Made by a program: the position numbers and the translations under genes. 64,000 bases of DNA from Acridotheres tristis (Eukaryota > Chordata > Aves > Passeriformes > Sturnidae), in assembly GCA_037013685.1 (NCBI GenBank), contig CM072885.1:25358620-25422619 (forward strand), in the 5' to 3' direction. The number at the start of each line of letters is the position of its first letter. Within the stretch, counting starts at the first letter, position 1. Shown in pieces: positions 1-12,300 of this stretch. Under the pieces are notes generated by a model. The model made no database searches. It worked only from the letters and a program-made list of their open reading frames with translations, and was not told the origin of the DNA.

Positions 1-2117
1 TAATGTGGTGTAAATGCACTCTTGCTAGAGACAAAAGACTGCCATGGTTTGAGTAGATTTTACCTGGGTTTATCCCAGATGTGCTTCACCTCCTGTGTTG
101 TGCTGGCTGAAAGCTGGGTACATAGGCTCTGAAGGGAGCTCTGCAACCATCTAAAGGCCAAACCATGTCTGAGGTAAGCACTCATCAGCACTCCCAGATA
201 CATCTGCATGAAGAAAACTATAGACACAGACAGTTACTGTGTGTTTGCCATGGCCTGCAGCTAAGCGCCCACACATCCTCTCATCAGGACAAGAGAGATA
301 ACAGGAGGAGTGAAAGTAAGAACACTCCTAGGTTGAGATGAGAACAGTGTAATAAGTGAAGGAAGGAGGAAAAAACAACTAACACAGCAGCATTCATTCA
401 TCACCTCCCACAAGAGAAGAAGGCCAAGGTAGTCTCAGAGCAACAAGTGATTTGGAAGAAACCTTTCCCCCCCCTTTCCCCCCTCATTTCTTAATGCTGA
501 GCATGGCATCATCTCACAGGAAATACCCTTATGGCCAGTTTGGGTCAGGCACAGGGTCAGATTTTTTACCCACTCCCATCCGACTCCCGGGGGGGAGGGG
601 GACAGAGCGGAAAAGAGAACAGCAAAAACACTGTGCAAGCTCATTAAGTGCTCATTAAAGGACATAATACTGGTGGTGTCAACTGTTTTAGTCACAAACA
701 CAAACCAAATCAGGGGGGCTGCTATGTCGAACATTTACTTTATCTCAGCCATAGCAAATAAATCTTGTGCTGTCTACCTTCCCAAACCATCCTCCTTTCC
801 TCTAATGGTCAGTGGTTGTTTTTCATGGCTGCCTACTATTCATGTAATTTCAGGTAGAGAGAGTTGAAGAGCTTTTGCTTCAATGTATTTATTATGTGGC
901 TTTCACCTCTGGCAGAAGTGATTTTCAAGATATTCTGAAGAGAAGCTATACAGGAATAATTACAAAAGTGTCTCTCTTCATCACAATAGCAAAAGACTAG
1001 CCTTGCCACGTCATCCTGTGCTGTTCAGTGAAAGCTGAATCCACCGAGGCTGCAGTGAACATAATGGCATTTAGAGAAGGCCAGTGATCCAGAATAGGCA
1101 TTATTAACTAATCATAACACCCTATATGCAAGAGCTTTTGACTCAATTCGTGAAGAAGTTCTTCTGCTCCACAGATCCAGTAGCAGGCCTGCTGCAATTT
1201 AAACATCCCTGGTAGGTACCTGAAGGACAAACTACACTTGGAACAACAAAGGAAAAGTTAGCCATTTCACGACATGAGATCTTTGTGGTTTAGACTAATC
1301 AGTCCAGATTATCTTTAGGTACATCAACTAGATGGACAGCTGGTCACATGGGCAGGTCTGTGCACACCACAGGCTTGTATGTCCCTCATAGCAACTCTGA
1401 GGGAACAGTGTGACCTCAAAGATGCCAGCTGTGCTACTACATCCATTCCCTGTTCATCATCCAAGCTTCTTTTTCCTGTTGTACTTATGGCTGGTAATTC
1501 CGGTCCGTGCTCCTGATAAAAGTGGAATCAGAAATGAGGAAAAAGTTTTTAGAGGTTTCTTGTTTGAAATCATATTTAATTTCTTTCATTGAACGTAGAT
1601 TAACTGCTTACCTTTTCTTACCCTCCCCTGCTGAGTTTTCACAGAACTGCTTTGCTGGAGAAATAGAATCTAAACTGCAGACAGCAGAGCTGTAACTATT
1701 TTTTATTTAAACAATAAAAAAAGCAATACTGCAATCCTTAATTTAAGCAAGTTGAGACAACTATGTAGTTAAATTATCTGGTAGAACTCCTTGTATTACA
1801 AGAAGAGCTACATTTGTCAAGACAGGAACAATCAGGGAAATATATCTTGTTTATCTCACAGAATGACTATTACCTCCTGAAAATAGCAGAGTTCTCCATT
1901 TTAGGAAGTGCTGCTAGATTTGGCTTCCCAGTCCCCTCTTTGTGCCCCTGAGTAAATGCATGTGGTAATTTTTACACAGGAGTACTCTCAGAAGATGTGG
2001 AGCTGGCATCACTGCTTGGTAGCATCTATTCTCCTTCATCACTCCATCCCAGTAAGTTAGCCATGCCAGATAATAAATCACAGCACTGTAGAGGAGTATT
2101 GCAAAGGGCACTTGGCG
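1..2117. other. Intergenic DNA, no gene recognised
   Basis: I see no coding exon, RNA gene or recognisable repeat family here. There is a C-rich low-complexity tract at about 466-485 and ordinary A/T runs. All open frames are under 100 codons, overlap on both strands and show no recognisable domain. The block ends at the 6-bp target duplication of the first provirus. Confidence 0.6.
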
Positions 2118-2123
2118 ATTATG

Positions 2124-2457
2124 TGTCACAGTGCAAGCTGGCTTGTACTGAGCAGTTAATCTGACCACAGATAGGAGGAGCAGCCTGGCTTAAAAGGCAG
2201 GCCCTCAAAGAACAGAGATAGGACAGAATTGGAGACAGACAAGGATTTAATCCTTGTGAGTGAGTTCCAGCCCTGGCTGCAGAGAGCTATTGGTCAGAGG
2301 GCTGGGCAGCCTGATCTGTGAACCAATCACAGGCGCTTACCCGGGAACATTGAAAGGGGTATATAAAGTGAGGTCGGAAGTGAATAAAGGCTTTTTGTCA
2401 CATGGATTAGAGGGTGTAGCGTCTTCTGTCTCAGACACTGCGCTGTCACACTCAACA
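2124..2457 (+). repeat. 5' LTR of ERV-1
   Basis: The LTR has TG...CA ends. An inverted CCAAT (about 2290) and a direct CCAAT (about 2322) precede a TATA box (TATATAAAG, 2360-2368) and a polyadenylation signal AATAAA (2383-2388). U3, R and U5 are therefore all present and drive the + strand. It is nearly identical to the copy at 6454-6782. Confidence 0.92.
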
Positions 2458-2459
2458 TT

Positions 2460-2479
2460 TGGTGAGTCTTGACGTGATC
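2460..2479 (+). promoter_or_regulatory. Primer binding site, tRNA-Trp-like
   Basis: Two bases after the LTR the sequence reads TGGTGA, five unmatched bases, then GACGTGAT. The primer site known for avian leukosis-type viruses (tRNA-Trp) has the same two ends around four bases. The match is therefore good except for the middle, which is one base longer and different. The assignment to tRNA-Trp is inference from that similarity. Confidence 0.65.
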
Positions 2480-2638
2480 CAACATAGCCATACTGCCGCG
2501 AGTGGCGGAGACAGGCCATCCTTGAGATGGGAAAGATGCCCCAGAGGTGGGCAAAGTGCTGGCCAAAAGCCAGGGCTGTCCTAGAGAGGGGTGCTGCCCT
2601 AGAGGCAGGGAAGTGCTGGCCAGAGTCAGGAAATTGCA

Positions 2639-4480
2639 CTAGATATAGACTATTGGACTAAAATTGGAGAAGAAATACTAAATGCTGCCTTAAAAAATGA
2701 TAAAAATGCAATTAAAGCTTTAAAACCTTGGAAAACTATCTTAAAGTTGATAAAAGAGATAAAAGCTGATTTATCTAGCGACAGCATGGAAGAAAATGTG
2801 CTTACTCCATGCAGAGAGACTTTACTGACTGGCAAATCCTAGGTAGCCAGCTCAAAGACCCCTAATCCACCCCAAACCGCTATGGGGAAACCCGAGGAAA
2901 AACCTCAAGATGGCCGTGACCTCGTGGCTGGGGCAGAGGTCTGGGAACAACCCCAAGATGGCGGAGACCACGTGGTCATGGGCGGGAGAAGACAAACTCA
3001 GTCTGGCTCGTGGGGTGCATCTCCACCCCTAGCCCAGCCCTGGTGGGACGTGCCTCCCGCTCCGACCCAGCCTTGGTGGGTGGTTCTCACAGTCTTGGCC
3101 TAACCTCAGGAAAGCGGGGTCCCGACCCAGGGCCAGCCCCAAGCAGACATGCATCGGCCCCGAGAAGCCCTGCCTCCAGGGGGAGGGGTTTCAGCCCAGC
3201 CCAGCCTTTGCAGGGCGTGTCTTCATCCCAGCAAGACAATCTGTCACCACCCCGAGTCGTCATGGAGACCCCCAAGAAGAGGCACGCTGTGATGACATCA
3301 CACAAGGAGCGACACACGACAAACCTGGAAGTGCCTTGGGATCGAGAGATACCAACACCAAAGCTCTGAGAACCACTCCAGAACCGAAGTTTAGCCCTGA
3401 TCCTGCAACACCCACAGCTTCTTCACGTCAGAAGCCGAGCCTGGAACAGCTCCAAGAAGCCACTGCACAGAGGAACAGCCAAGACACCCAGGAATGGGAC
3501 ACAAGCCATCCAGCTACTAGCCTCCAAACAGCAGCTCCAGCCCCACTGATGCTCCAAACAGAAACCATCCCTATTAAAGACCTGATAACCTTCTGGTTAG
3601 AGGTAAAACAAAGGGTGATAGGAAGTGGGGATATAGAAACAGCTGCATTGATTTCTGTGCCAGTGTATTCACCACACCAGAAAACTGGCAACAGGGGGAG
3701 GGAACAATTGAAGCTTTCCCAGTTAGTAATGGGATGACACCTAACCAATATGTACCCTTTAATTGGAAAATCCTTTTAGAGCTACGCCAAATGGCTACTA
3801 AACATGGGTTTGGATCCCTGGCTGTTGCAAAATTGCTTCAATTTATAGCTTCTAGTGAATTAACCCCTTGTGATATAAAGCAAATTGCAAAATTACTCTG
3901 TACTCCACTACAATACATGATATTTGAATCAATCTGGAGAATATATGCAGAGGAGCAAGAGTTACAGAACTCAAGATTATCACAGCAAGATCCGTGCTTT
4001 GCGGTGGGTGTCCCCCAACTAAAGGGAGTACGTCCCATGGAGGATCCTCAAACCCAAGCACGCTTAAATTCTGTAATATTAAACCAAGCAAAACAATTAG
4101 GGATGAAAGCCCTAAATAAGGTTACAAACATGTCTGTGCCAACCCAAGGATATAGAAACATAAAACAAAGCCCAAATGAACTATATACACAGTTCATAGA
4201 GCGATTGCAAGATACCATAGAAAAACAAGTAGGTAATAATGATGCAAAAAATCAAGTATTGTTACAATTAGCATGAGATAATGCAAATGAGAACTGTAGA
4301 AAACTCATAAATGCATTGCCCAAAGAAAATCCATCCTTAGAAGAAATGATTAATGCATGTGCTAAAGTTGGAACTGCATCACATAACATGGAAATGCTAG
4401 TTACTTCTATTGCAGCTGCAGTAAGACTGAGAGCACATCGCTTCAATTGGAGACAATAAGGCCACATGAAGGCAAACTGT
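2639..4480 (+). pseudogene. Broken gag of ERV-1 (matrix, capsid, zinc-knuckle remnant)
   Basis: A matrix-like lysine-rich helical segment is readable at 2639-2842 without an obvious ATG and ends at a stop. A proline-rich spacer follows, then a frame from 3336 to about 3690 that shifts to another frame at 3734-4276. This second frame carries capsid sequence with the major homology region at about 4157-4210 (pattern Q..NEL...F..RL). An in-frame TGA at 4274-4276 stops it, although capsid-like sequence continues in the same frame to about 4420. A degenerate CCHC knuckle follows (4440-4485): the GHMKANC half is readable, but its first cysteines are lost and a stop lies inside. No intact Gag can be made. 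The family is alpha/betaretrovirus-like. Confidence 0.85.
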
Positions 4481-4485
4481 CCTGA

Positions 4486-6437
4486 AAACCTGCCTTAAGA
4501 GAAGAAGCCTCGAGGACAAGGTAACATCAATTCTCCCTGTATTCAAGGTGGAAAAACCAGAACAGTAAAAATGAAGATGAGAAAACTTAACCACACCAAC
4601 CAAGGCAATGCAAACAGCAATGTTCACCTTCAGCAGAGCTCAACAGCTGCTTCATCCACCTCCAACTTGACTTTGACAAAGCCTGCATATGTTGCAAGTT
4701 TTACTAAGTTGATATTTGCCTTGTTAACCTGTTTTCTTACAGTTGCTAAAGGAATATTTTATCAGAGTTGCAAATATAGTCTACAAATTTTTAAGTGTGT
4801 ATTGAAGTTCACAGTTGAATGTTTGCTGACTTTATTCATATACATTGCAATAGCATCATACTCAATCAGCTATCCTGAGAATTGAAAACCTTGCTTACTC
4901 TAAGTTCAACAAAACAGATCTCCATGGATCAGTTTAGTAAAAAGTATTTCATTGGCAAATCACAGTTGCAAAATTTCTAAAGTACCTACCTCTTGTCACT
5001 TCTGTTTACAATGTTTAAAATTTATTAAAAGTTTGTTTTAAAATATCATAGAAAATTTTGCCTAGTCTAAAGTCTCAACTCTGGCCACGTTGGGATTTTA
5101 ACTAAGCAAAAGGAAATGTGTATCATCAAAGCCTTCTCAGTCTATTTCAATTGTGGCCAAATTGGAATTTGACTGACAAGGAGAGAAAATTATAAAATTC
5201 AGATATTTCTGAGTTTAAAATGGAAAGAAATCATTTTGACTATCTAATCTAGCTTTGCAAAAGCTAAAACTCTTTCCTTTGGGAAAAATATGAAGAATCT
5301 TATCTGGAGAAGATTCTCCTAAGTTATCATTTAAAGGAAAACTCCTCAACAATATTAAACACTAAAATTAGATTGTAACATATCAACAATTATAATTCTA
5401 ACCACAGTGAAGCAATTCAAAAGTGCAGGTTTTCTTTCTTGTTCTAAATTATAAAAACAAAAAAGGGGGAGAAAGGATAGATAGAAACGTGTGTTTTAAA
5501 TTGAAACAGTTTTAAGTTGAATAGTGTATTGTTTTTTAAATAAAACAAAAAAAGGGGAGTGAGGAATAAAGGAAATACATATGTTCTTATTTGAAATGGT
5601 TTTAAGTTAAATGGTTTCTTGTTTTTTAAAATGTTAATGAGTTGGAACTAAGTAGTTCTTGTTTAATGTTGAACAGTAACATTGTAGTTATTAAGCATTG
5701 AGCCTGTAACATGTCAAGCTAAAAATTATGTTAACAGTTTTATAAATAAAAACACCACAACAATACATCAAGCACATCAACAATTTGGAATACTAAGCTT
5801 ATAAAACTCAATAACAAAAATTTAAATTTTAAGGAATTATGGCAGTAAATATTGCAAATTTTCTAAAAGATACCATTTGAAACCCAGCCAGCCTGTTAAG
5901 CAGGCAAAGTACCTGAGTGAAAGTCCCAGTTCATCTATTAGACCTTAAAAGCTCATGTATCATTGGTTGAGAAGGTAAATGACAGAAATTGCACCTACCT
6001 CACAAAGTTATAAAAGACTGAAATAACAGAGTTGTTTGTTTACAAAATGTTTTACTGTTTACAAATTGTTTTGTTAAGTTGGAATTTTGCACAGTTCTGA
6101 AACTGAATGTTATATTAAGTTATAATTTCAAAAGAAAAGTTTAAAGTTTTATGGTTATAGAGTTAAGTTATATTTCTACGTTAAGCAGTTAAATTGTTAT
6201 ATGTGAAACCAAAAGGTGCTAAATTCACCTGACTACTCCTGAACAAAAGCACTGAAGCTTCTGGTATGTGGAACTCATCACTATCCAAAAAAGCCAAATT
6301 TATTAAGCTAGGTAAAACCCCATTCCAATTGAATTTATGCTGTCAATGTCATCTTGCATGCCAAAGGGCCCTTGCAGGTAAGATGACAGAGAACAAGCTG
6401 CATGTTTGTGTTTTCAAATTTTTCTTCAAATTAATTA
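4486..6437. other. AT-rich internal block of ERV-1, no pol or env
   Basis: About 1.9 kb lies between the gag remnant and the 3' LTR. I find no RT, integrase, protease or surface/transmembrane motif on either strand. A 104-codon frame (4571-4885) ends in hydrophobic stretches but matches nothing I recognise. From about 4890 the sequence is strongly A/T-rich. It contains a roughly 90-bp tandem duplication (about 5445-5630), each unit carrying a run of A followed by a run of G. The block may be a decayed 3' region of a parent virus or captured DNA; the sequence does not decide. Confidence 0.6.
5445..5630 (+). repeat. Tandem duplication with polypurine-tract-like units
   Basis: Two units of roughly 90 bp follow each other. 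Each has an AAAAAAGGGG-type purine run (about 5456-5473 and 5546-5560), then a GGAT/GGAA purine stretch, then a similar TTTTAAGTTGAAT/TTTTAAGTTAAAT segment and a GTTTTTTAAA run. They resemble retroviral polypurine tracts but lie about 0.9 kb before the 3' LTR. Confidence 0.6.
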
Positions 6438-6453
6438 AAAAGAACTGGGGAAT

Positions 6454-6782
6454 TGTCACAGTGCAAGCTGGCTTGTACTGGGCAGTTAATCTGACCACAG
6501 ATAGGAGGAGTAGCCTGGCTTAAAAGGCAGGCCCTCAAAGAACAGAGATAGGACAGAATTGGAGACAGACAAGGATTTAATCCAGTGAGTTCCAGCTCTG
6601 GCTGCAGAGAGCTATTGGTCAGAGGGCTGGGCAGCCTGATCTGTGAACCAATCACAGGCGCTTACCCGGGAACATTGAAAGGGGTATATAAAGTGAGGTC
6701 GGAAGTGAATAAAGGCTTTTTGTCACATGGATTAGAGGGTGTAGCATCTTCTGTCTCAGACACTGCGCCGTTGCACTCAACA
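6454..6782 (+). repeat. 3' LTR of ERV-1
   Basis: It has the same ends and signals as the 5' copy: TATA box at 6685-6692 and AATAAA at 6708-6713. The purine-rich stretch immediately before it (about 6438-6453) is interrupted by CT and is the likely plus-strand primer site. The first six bases after it (ATTATG) repeat those before the 5' LTR. Confidence 0.93.
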
Positions 6783-6788
6783 ATTATG

Positions 6789-8492
6789 GACTACTATTCT
6801 GTGAAGTTACAGGACTGTCTCTCAACCCCTCCTTTGCTCAGCTCTCTTCAGCTCCTTATCCTCCAGGCCATACATGTATGAGTTGCTTCTACACATCAAG
6901 GTGTCCTCTGTCTCCACAATGGTAACATATTCTATATCTCAGGTCCATGATCTTTCCTCAACAGCCACTTGCCTATGAATAGGAATGGGACTTGCAGAAG
7001 CTCACTCATTTCCTGCTTTGTCCAGAGGTGTTCTCCTGTGATGCCTCCTGTGAGCAGCTGAGACTAACCAGAGCAGTATTATGCTCAGTGAAGATCACAC
7101 ACAGACAAGTAACAACTGAAGAAACACCTTGTGTCCTTAAATGTTGTTTTGTCCTAAAAGAGAATTGAATTTGTCTCTTTTTTATAAGCACAATGTCTTC
7201 CTCAAAGCAGCAGGTGACTGGAACCATTTAGTCAGGTATGTAAATTTCCTCTGATGATGACATTTACTAATGTTTAGCTCCTGGGAAGCTAATGAGACAC
7301 ATGGCCATGGTATCAAGAGCATTCTGCCAAAGGCTGGGAGGTATGTTCTCTGCTTTCATGCTTTTAAGGAACACAAACACATGCCAACCCTGCCAGCTGG
7401 ATCAGATAGGATAAGGAGAGGCTTATTGCTGGAACCTCTCTAGTTCATAAAGAGTATCTTTAGAACTATTTTATGAATAGAATGTACAAAGTTGAAAACT
7501 CACATCAGAGATTTATTTTTTTTTTTTTTACTAATCATGTCCTTTTGGGAATTTCCATAACTGCTAGGATATTGGACTATAGGTTTTTCCTTATGGGATG
7601 AGTAGGAAAGACATATTTTCAGCAGTTACAAACTGGTATCAACTAGTAATATTGAAGCTGGTCTGGGTTTCTTTTTATATTTTCAAACAGAGCAGTTCCA
7701 CGATGAATATTTAGAAAAAAAGGTGTGTAGTCAGGCCAGTTTTCATATGGCACCTCTTCATCAGAGGGAAATAGCACCTTCTGATAACGTGCTTTTCAAA
7801 GAAAATTTTTAATGTGTCCTTTTCTGCAAGGCCTCTCTCCATGCATATGTTGATGTAAACCTCATTTGTCTTATACATATTTACATAATAAATTCAAGCC
7901 TTTTATTTCAGAAGGCTTTTGCAGATATTTGACACATCCATACAGTGGAATAAAAAGATCTGACCAGATCAAATGTAGTAGATCTGATGGGTCTGCTCAA
8001 TAAGGCCTGAGATTAACTTTCATATCTGAAAACTAAGCAGTTAAATTAAACTAAACAGGAGTAAGGCTGAGTGCTGGATGTACTGCTGACCAGGTATGCT
8101 CATGATATGAGACACAATCAGCCATGGGGAGAGGAGAGCAGAGCATCCAGCATGGATACTTGAGCTGGACACTCAGTATGGGGCTTGATTGAGGACTGCT
8201 GCCAGTCAAGCAGGTGAACGGTACTGGGGTATGTGTTCTGCTAGAAAGAACAAAGCAAATCATCCCATATGAGGTGAGCAGATAGCAAGAGGGTGCTCAG
8301 GGGTTCTCAGGGCTGGATGAGGCAGAGATGAATGTATTTCGAACTGAGAAAGAGTCTGTGCTGGTGGTGTGCTGTGTGCCATGGCCCTTTTGGACAGCCC
8401 ATGCCTCGGAGGACTGTGGGAAGCAGGGGAATATTGGGACTACTTTGAAGCTTCCTCTGTGCCTCTGTAACGAGAGAAAGATTAAACCCATT
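6789..8492. other. Intergenic DNA, no gene recognised
   Basis: Non-coding sequence with a poly-T run near 7517-7530. No domain-bearing frame, RNA gene or clear repeat was recognised. The stretch 8283-8492, next to the following LTR, is somewhat richer in G and might be internal sequence of that element, but nothing proves it. Confidence 0.5.
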
Positions 8493-8880
8493 TGTAGCTG
8501 TGGAAAGGGGTTTTAACCTTTTAAGTGCGGCAGAAAGAAGATGCACAGCTACATGGTCGTCTTTCATGATAGAACGAAAGAGACAAGTTTATTCAGAAAC
8601 ACACTTGGTTTTATAGCATGACTCGCAATTCCAAGAGTAGAAAAAAGATGATTGGTTCAAAGAGAAGACACCCCATTCCCAGGGCCTGGTCACGCACCAC
8701 AACAGGTGTTCTATCTTTGTTATTAATTCCTTGTTATTTTGACCAAGATATCACCCTGGGAGAAATTCTCCCTAGCTTTGAGCTGGACCAGCTTATCGGC
8801 TGGGAACAGAGCTGAGAAGCTCTGGCCTGGAATATTTTTCAGGCTGTAATTTTCTTGCTATCTCAATATGTGTCCCTACA
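8493..8880 (-). mobile_element. Antisense solo LTR, family C (copy 1)
   Basis: This 388-bp copy aligns along its length with the LTR at 24338-25373 once the nested insert there is removed. On the minus strand it begins TGTAGGGACAC and ends in CA. A TATA box (complement of TTTTATA at 8609-8615) is followed by AATAAA (complement at 8588-8593), which fixes the minus orientation. I see no matching target duplication (CCCATT before, CCTGCA after), so the flanks have mutated or rearranged. It carries about 20 bases (near 8646-8665) absent from the other copy. Confidence 0.82.
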
Positions 8881-9256
8881 CCTGCATTCACAGTCAGTCC
8901 CTGTGGAATGTAAACTGTTGGTGCAGCACAGCCAGTGCTGGAGACACTCCTGGCTCTTTCCTCCCCTATCCCAGTTTCCACTGCATCCTGGCAAAAAGGT
9001 AAAAATTAGCACCAATTTCAGCTGGACTCAGGATGTCAAGAACAAGAACTAATTCAAATGCCAAGAAATATAAAGGAAACAAAGAAATAATTTGCAAGAG
9101 GAATTACAGCTTTAAGAACATAAATTCTAGCTCCTTGGTGTTTTTCAGACATGTAGGATGATTTGGATGGTTAGACTAACAGTGTCCAACAGCCTGCTGA
9201 AGAAATACAGAGAAGGCAAAAAGGAAAATTGTGTAGGTCTCTGTATGTCAAACATC

Positions 9257-9376
9257 AAATCACAGAACCACAGGATATGCTGGGTTGGAAGTGACCTGCA
9301 GAGTCATCAAGTTCAACTCTCAGCCCTGCACAGAACATCCCCAAGAGTCACACTATGTGGCTGAGAGCATGTGACC
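9257..9376 (-). repeat. CR1 LINE fragment, antisense
   Basis: The segment starts with the AATCACAGAA-type sequence that is the reverse complement of a CR1 3' terminus. It continues with the usual GGTTGGAAGTGACCTGCAGAG body and CCCTGCACAGAACA. The element therefore lies on the minus strand and only about 120 bp of its 3' end is kept. Confidence 0.8.
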
Positions 9377-12300
9377 ATTTCTTTCCAAGTTACTAACAGC
9401 TTGAAAAAAAAAATCTATGGTTACATCTGCTCTGTGAAGGCAGAAAGAGCCTTGCATGTTGATATTTGCCACAGACCAGTATATCACTTTGGTAAACATG
9501 ACCACCAGTACATAAACAGCTGTTGGTAACATGCAGGGAGAAAAATCAGGGACACTGTGAGGGGTTTTAACATCAGTAACTTAAACAAAAGACTCACAAA
9601 GCCAGAATGAAATGTCCTTGAAATTCTTCAGCAATGAAAATGTAAATGATGATTTGCTAACTAGCAAAATAGTCTAACCAGTATTGTAGTCTTGTCAAAA
9701 CTTCATCTTGCAAAGGAGAGGAGAAACATCTGTGCAATAAAAAAGCAATAGTTGTTTAAGTTACACTGACTGTTTGGCCATAAAGAGACTGTTTGCTGTG
9801 GAGCATAATCTTAAACAGCTCTGCAGACCTTGGTGACTGCCCCCAGAAAAAAACTCTCTGGGTTTGAGGGGGTTCTATCACTGCAAGTATTTAAATCAAG
9901 ATTGGATCTTTTTTTGAAAAACACATTCTGTTTCAATTTGAACTCTGAGACCTGAAGCAGCCATTCCTGAAATCTCTGCTTTGTATAATGCAGCAGATCA
10001 ACCTAGGACATCCACAGTGACTTCTTAGCAACTCAGACTTAATAACTATGACAATTAATGTAGGCAAATGTCATAATTTAATGGTGATGCCATATGCCCA
10101 AGCACTCGACATTTTCAGTGGAAATACTATAAGCGAAACTTCAGGAATGTAATTTAATTGTAGTGCTCGAAATTTTTATGTACATTTGCCTCTAGTAGAA
10201 GGTACTCGGTTTACATTTTGCTATATATGCTCCATTTTACTTAGAGAAGACCAATCTTTTTAACACCCAGATGATGTGACATATCATGGCAAAAAAAAAT
10301 TGTTTTCATATAAGTAAGACTAATGAAAGGAAATACACAGGTAGTCAATACTCTATTAACAACTAATCCTAGGGACCATTAGCCATCATATTTACAAAAA
10401 TAAACGAGGAGCTGGCACAGTGTCAAGCTGCTCTAGAACCTATACTCATCTGTCACTTGCTTTTCATTGTCTTCTTTGACAGCTTTAATTTTTTTATTCC
10501 TGGTGAAGACAGAATATCAGGTACCCAGAGATTTAAGCAAACATTTAGAAACTATGCGCTCTGTTAAGCAAAGCAAACAGCTTTAGTCTGACATTGTAAG
10601 TTCAGCATTGTGAGGATGAACTAGTTATCATCCTAGTTGAGCACTGAGATGTCCAAGTTCTATAGAAGATCATTCCATCAGCAATATGTGATCTTTACTG
10701 TTATAGATGAGTATCAAAAGGAGCTTGAAACGTTAGGAGAATTGGTGATTTTGTTCTGCTGGCAAAACAGGTTCCTGTGTCTATCAATCAACCAGGTCAA
10801 GTAGTCAAAACTCCAAATGCTCTTTCATTTGTCTGTAACTGTTGAACCATTGTTTTAGAAGATACTATTGTGCTACTTGGTGCAGTCAGAAATACTGCCT
10901 TGACTCCTGTACAAACAACACCTATATTTTCCATCAATTCTACTTCCTGATGCATTTTTACCTTAATTCAGTCACAGGAAAAAAAAAATGTCTATGAAAC
11001 ACTCAGTTTGAGCTGTTTGAAATAAGCAGGAACCTGTTGATAATGGTATAAAGTGAGCTTTAAGCTTTTGTACTCAGATTCAATTCTTGCTCAGGAGGAT
11101 CTCTTAAATGACATTTGTGGGAGGAAAAGGTCAAGTCACCCTGAAATGGAAGAAAAAAGATTATGTCCTTTCTGGAAGAACCTTTTCAGAAGCATTTCTT
11201 GTATCTTAGCAACAGTATATTTAACAGTGCACTGACTTTTTAAAACTTTTTTTTTTTTAAATCTTGTTTTCTGCTGGTTTACTAACCGGGCTTAATGGGT
11301 GAGATCAGACTGTGCATAGACAGTTGGAGGAAAAAGATGCTTGCCTTAGCATCTCCAGCCCAGCTGTGGTGCTCACAGCACATTACTCTCAGCCACTAAG
11401 GAGCCACCACAGTACTTTGCTGTTGTATCTCTACAGAGGAAAAGCTGGCTGAAAAGTCAGTTTATCATTACTATTTTTCAGCTGTATGGGATGATTTTTA
11501 AAAAATTGTTTTATTTATGATATTAAGAGAGAAAATCGGTAGATTTCCTCATTTCACAAATATTCTTCATGCTGTGTATTCTTTAGAGATTAATGCTCTA
11601 AACCTGCTATAAATTATGACAGGATATGTGTAATCTATCAGTGATGCACTTCAATGCTTGAAAGTCTTTGGCCTCCAGCCTTGGCCATATCAAGGATGAA
11701 GCATGTTTCTCTTAGATCATCCTGTTCACTCCCTCATGGTGCACTCCTCGAGAGCCCAAACCTGCTCCCATTGAAATAGAAGGTAAAGCTCCAGCCTTAA
11801 TCAGTGTTTGCAGAAGTTTAAGCCTTTTGGCAACAGAGACTTTTTTTGTTTTACAAACAAGGTTAAATTAAGCACAGGGAAGAGTCTTGTAGCTGTTTGT
11901 GAGGAAGACTGGGATGATGGAGAAAGACCCATATTTGGCAAGAGTTTGGGGTTCTGCTAAAGGATCTCCATAATTTGCTCATACCAAGTACAGCTGTACT
12001 ACTAATACAAGATTCTGCTGGCTTGTTGTAGCTGTTCAATTGAGAGAGATAGCTGCATCTGAATTTATGTTATAGATGTTGTTCCACAGCACAACTTTCC
12101 ACATGGCAGGTGGTTTTCTAGTGAGATGACATTTTCTTCCTAATTAAATGTATGCAGTTCTTTGCTCAGGATAGGTGATCAAAACAAGCTCTGTCAAGAC
12201 AAAAGGAAAAAAACAATTCACAGCATAAGCGCTGGGCCAGCTTTCCTATTTCAGACGATTAGTTCTGAAGCTGATGTAAAATGTGTCCTTCCTTTCTGTT

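Larger units (their letters stand above)
2124..6782 (+). mobile_element. Gag-only class II endogenous provirus (ERV-1)
   Basis: This is a complete short provirus of 4.66 kb. Two LTRs of 334 and 329 bp flank it, each starting TGTCAC and ending CA. A perfect 6-bp target duplication ATTATG lies at 2118-2123 and 6783-6788. The order is 5' LTR, tRNA-Trp-like primer site, broken gag, an AT-rich block without pol or env, a purine-rich tract (about 6438-6453) and 3' LTR. A 6-bp duplication fits alpha/betaretrovirus-like (class II) integrases. By eye the LTRs differ at about seven bases plus one 5-bp length change, so it is fairly young. With no pol it must have been mobilised by enzymes supplied in trans (inference). 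Confidence 0.93.

Noticed and set aside
4571..4885. 104-codon hydrophobic frame in ERV-1 as an env gene
   Set aside because: It has hydrophobic stretches but no cysteine pattern, fusion peptide or heptad region recognisable as Env, and it lies directly after the gag remnant.
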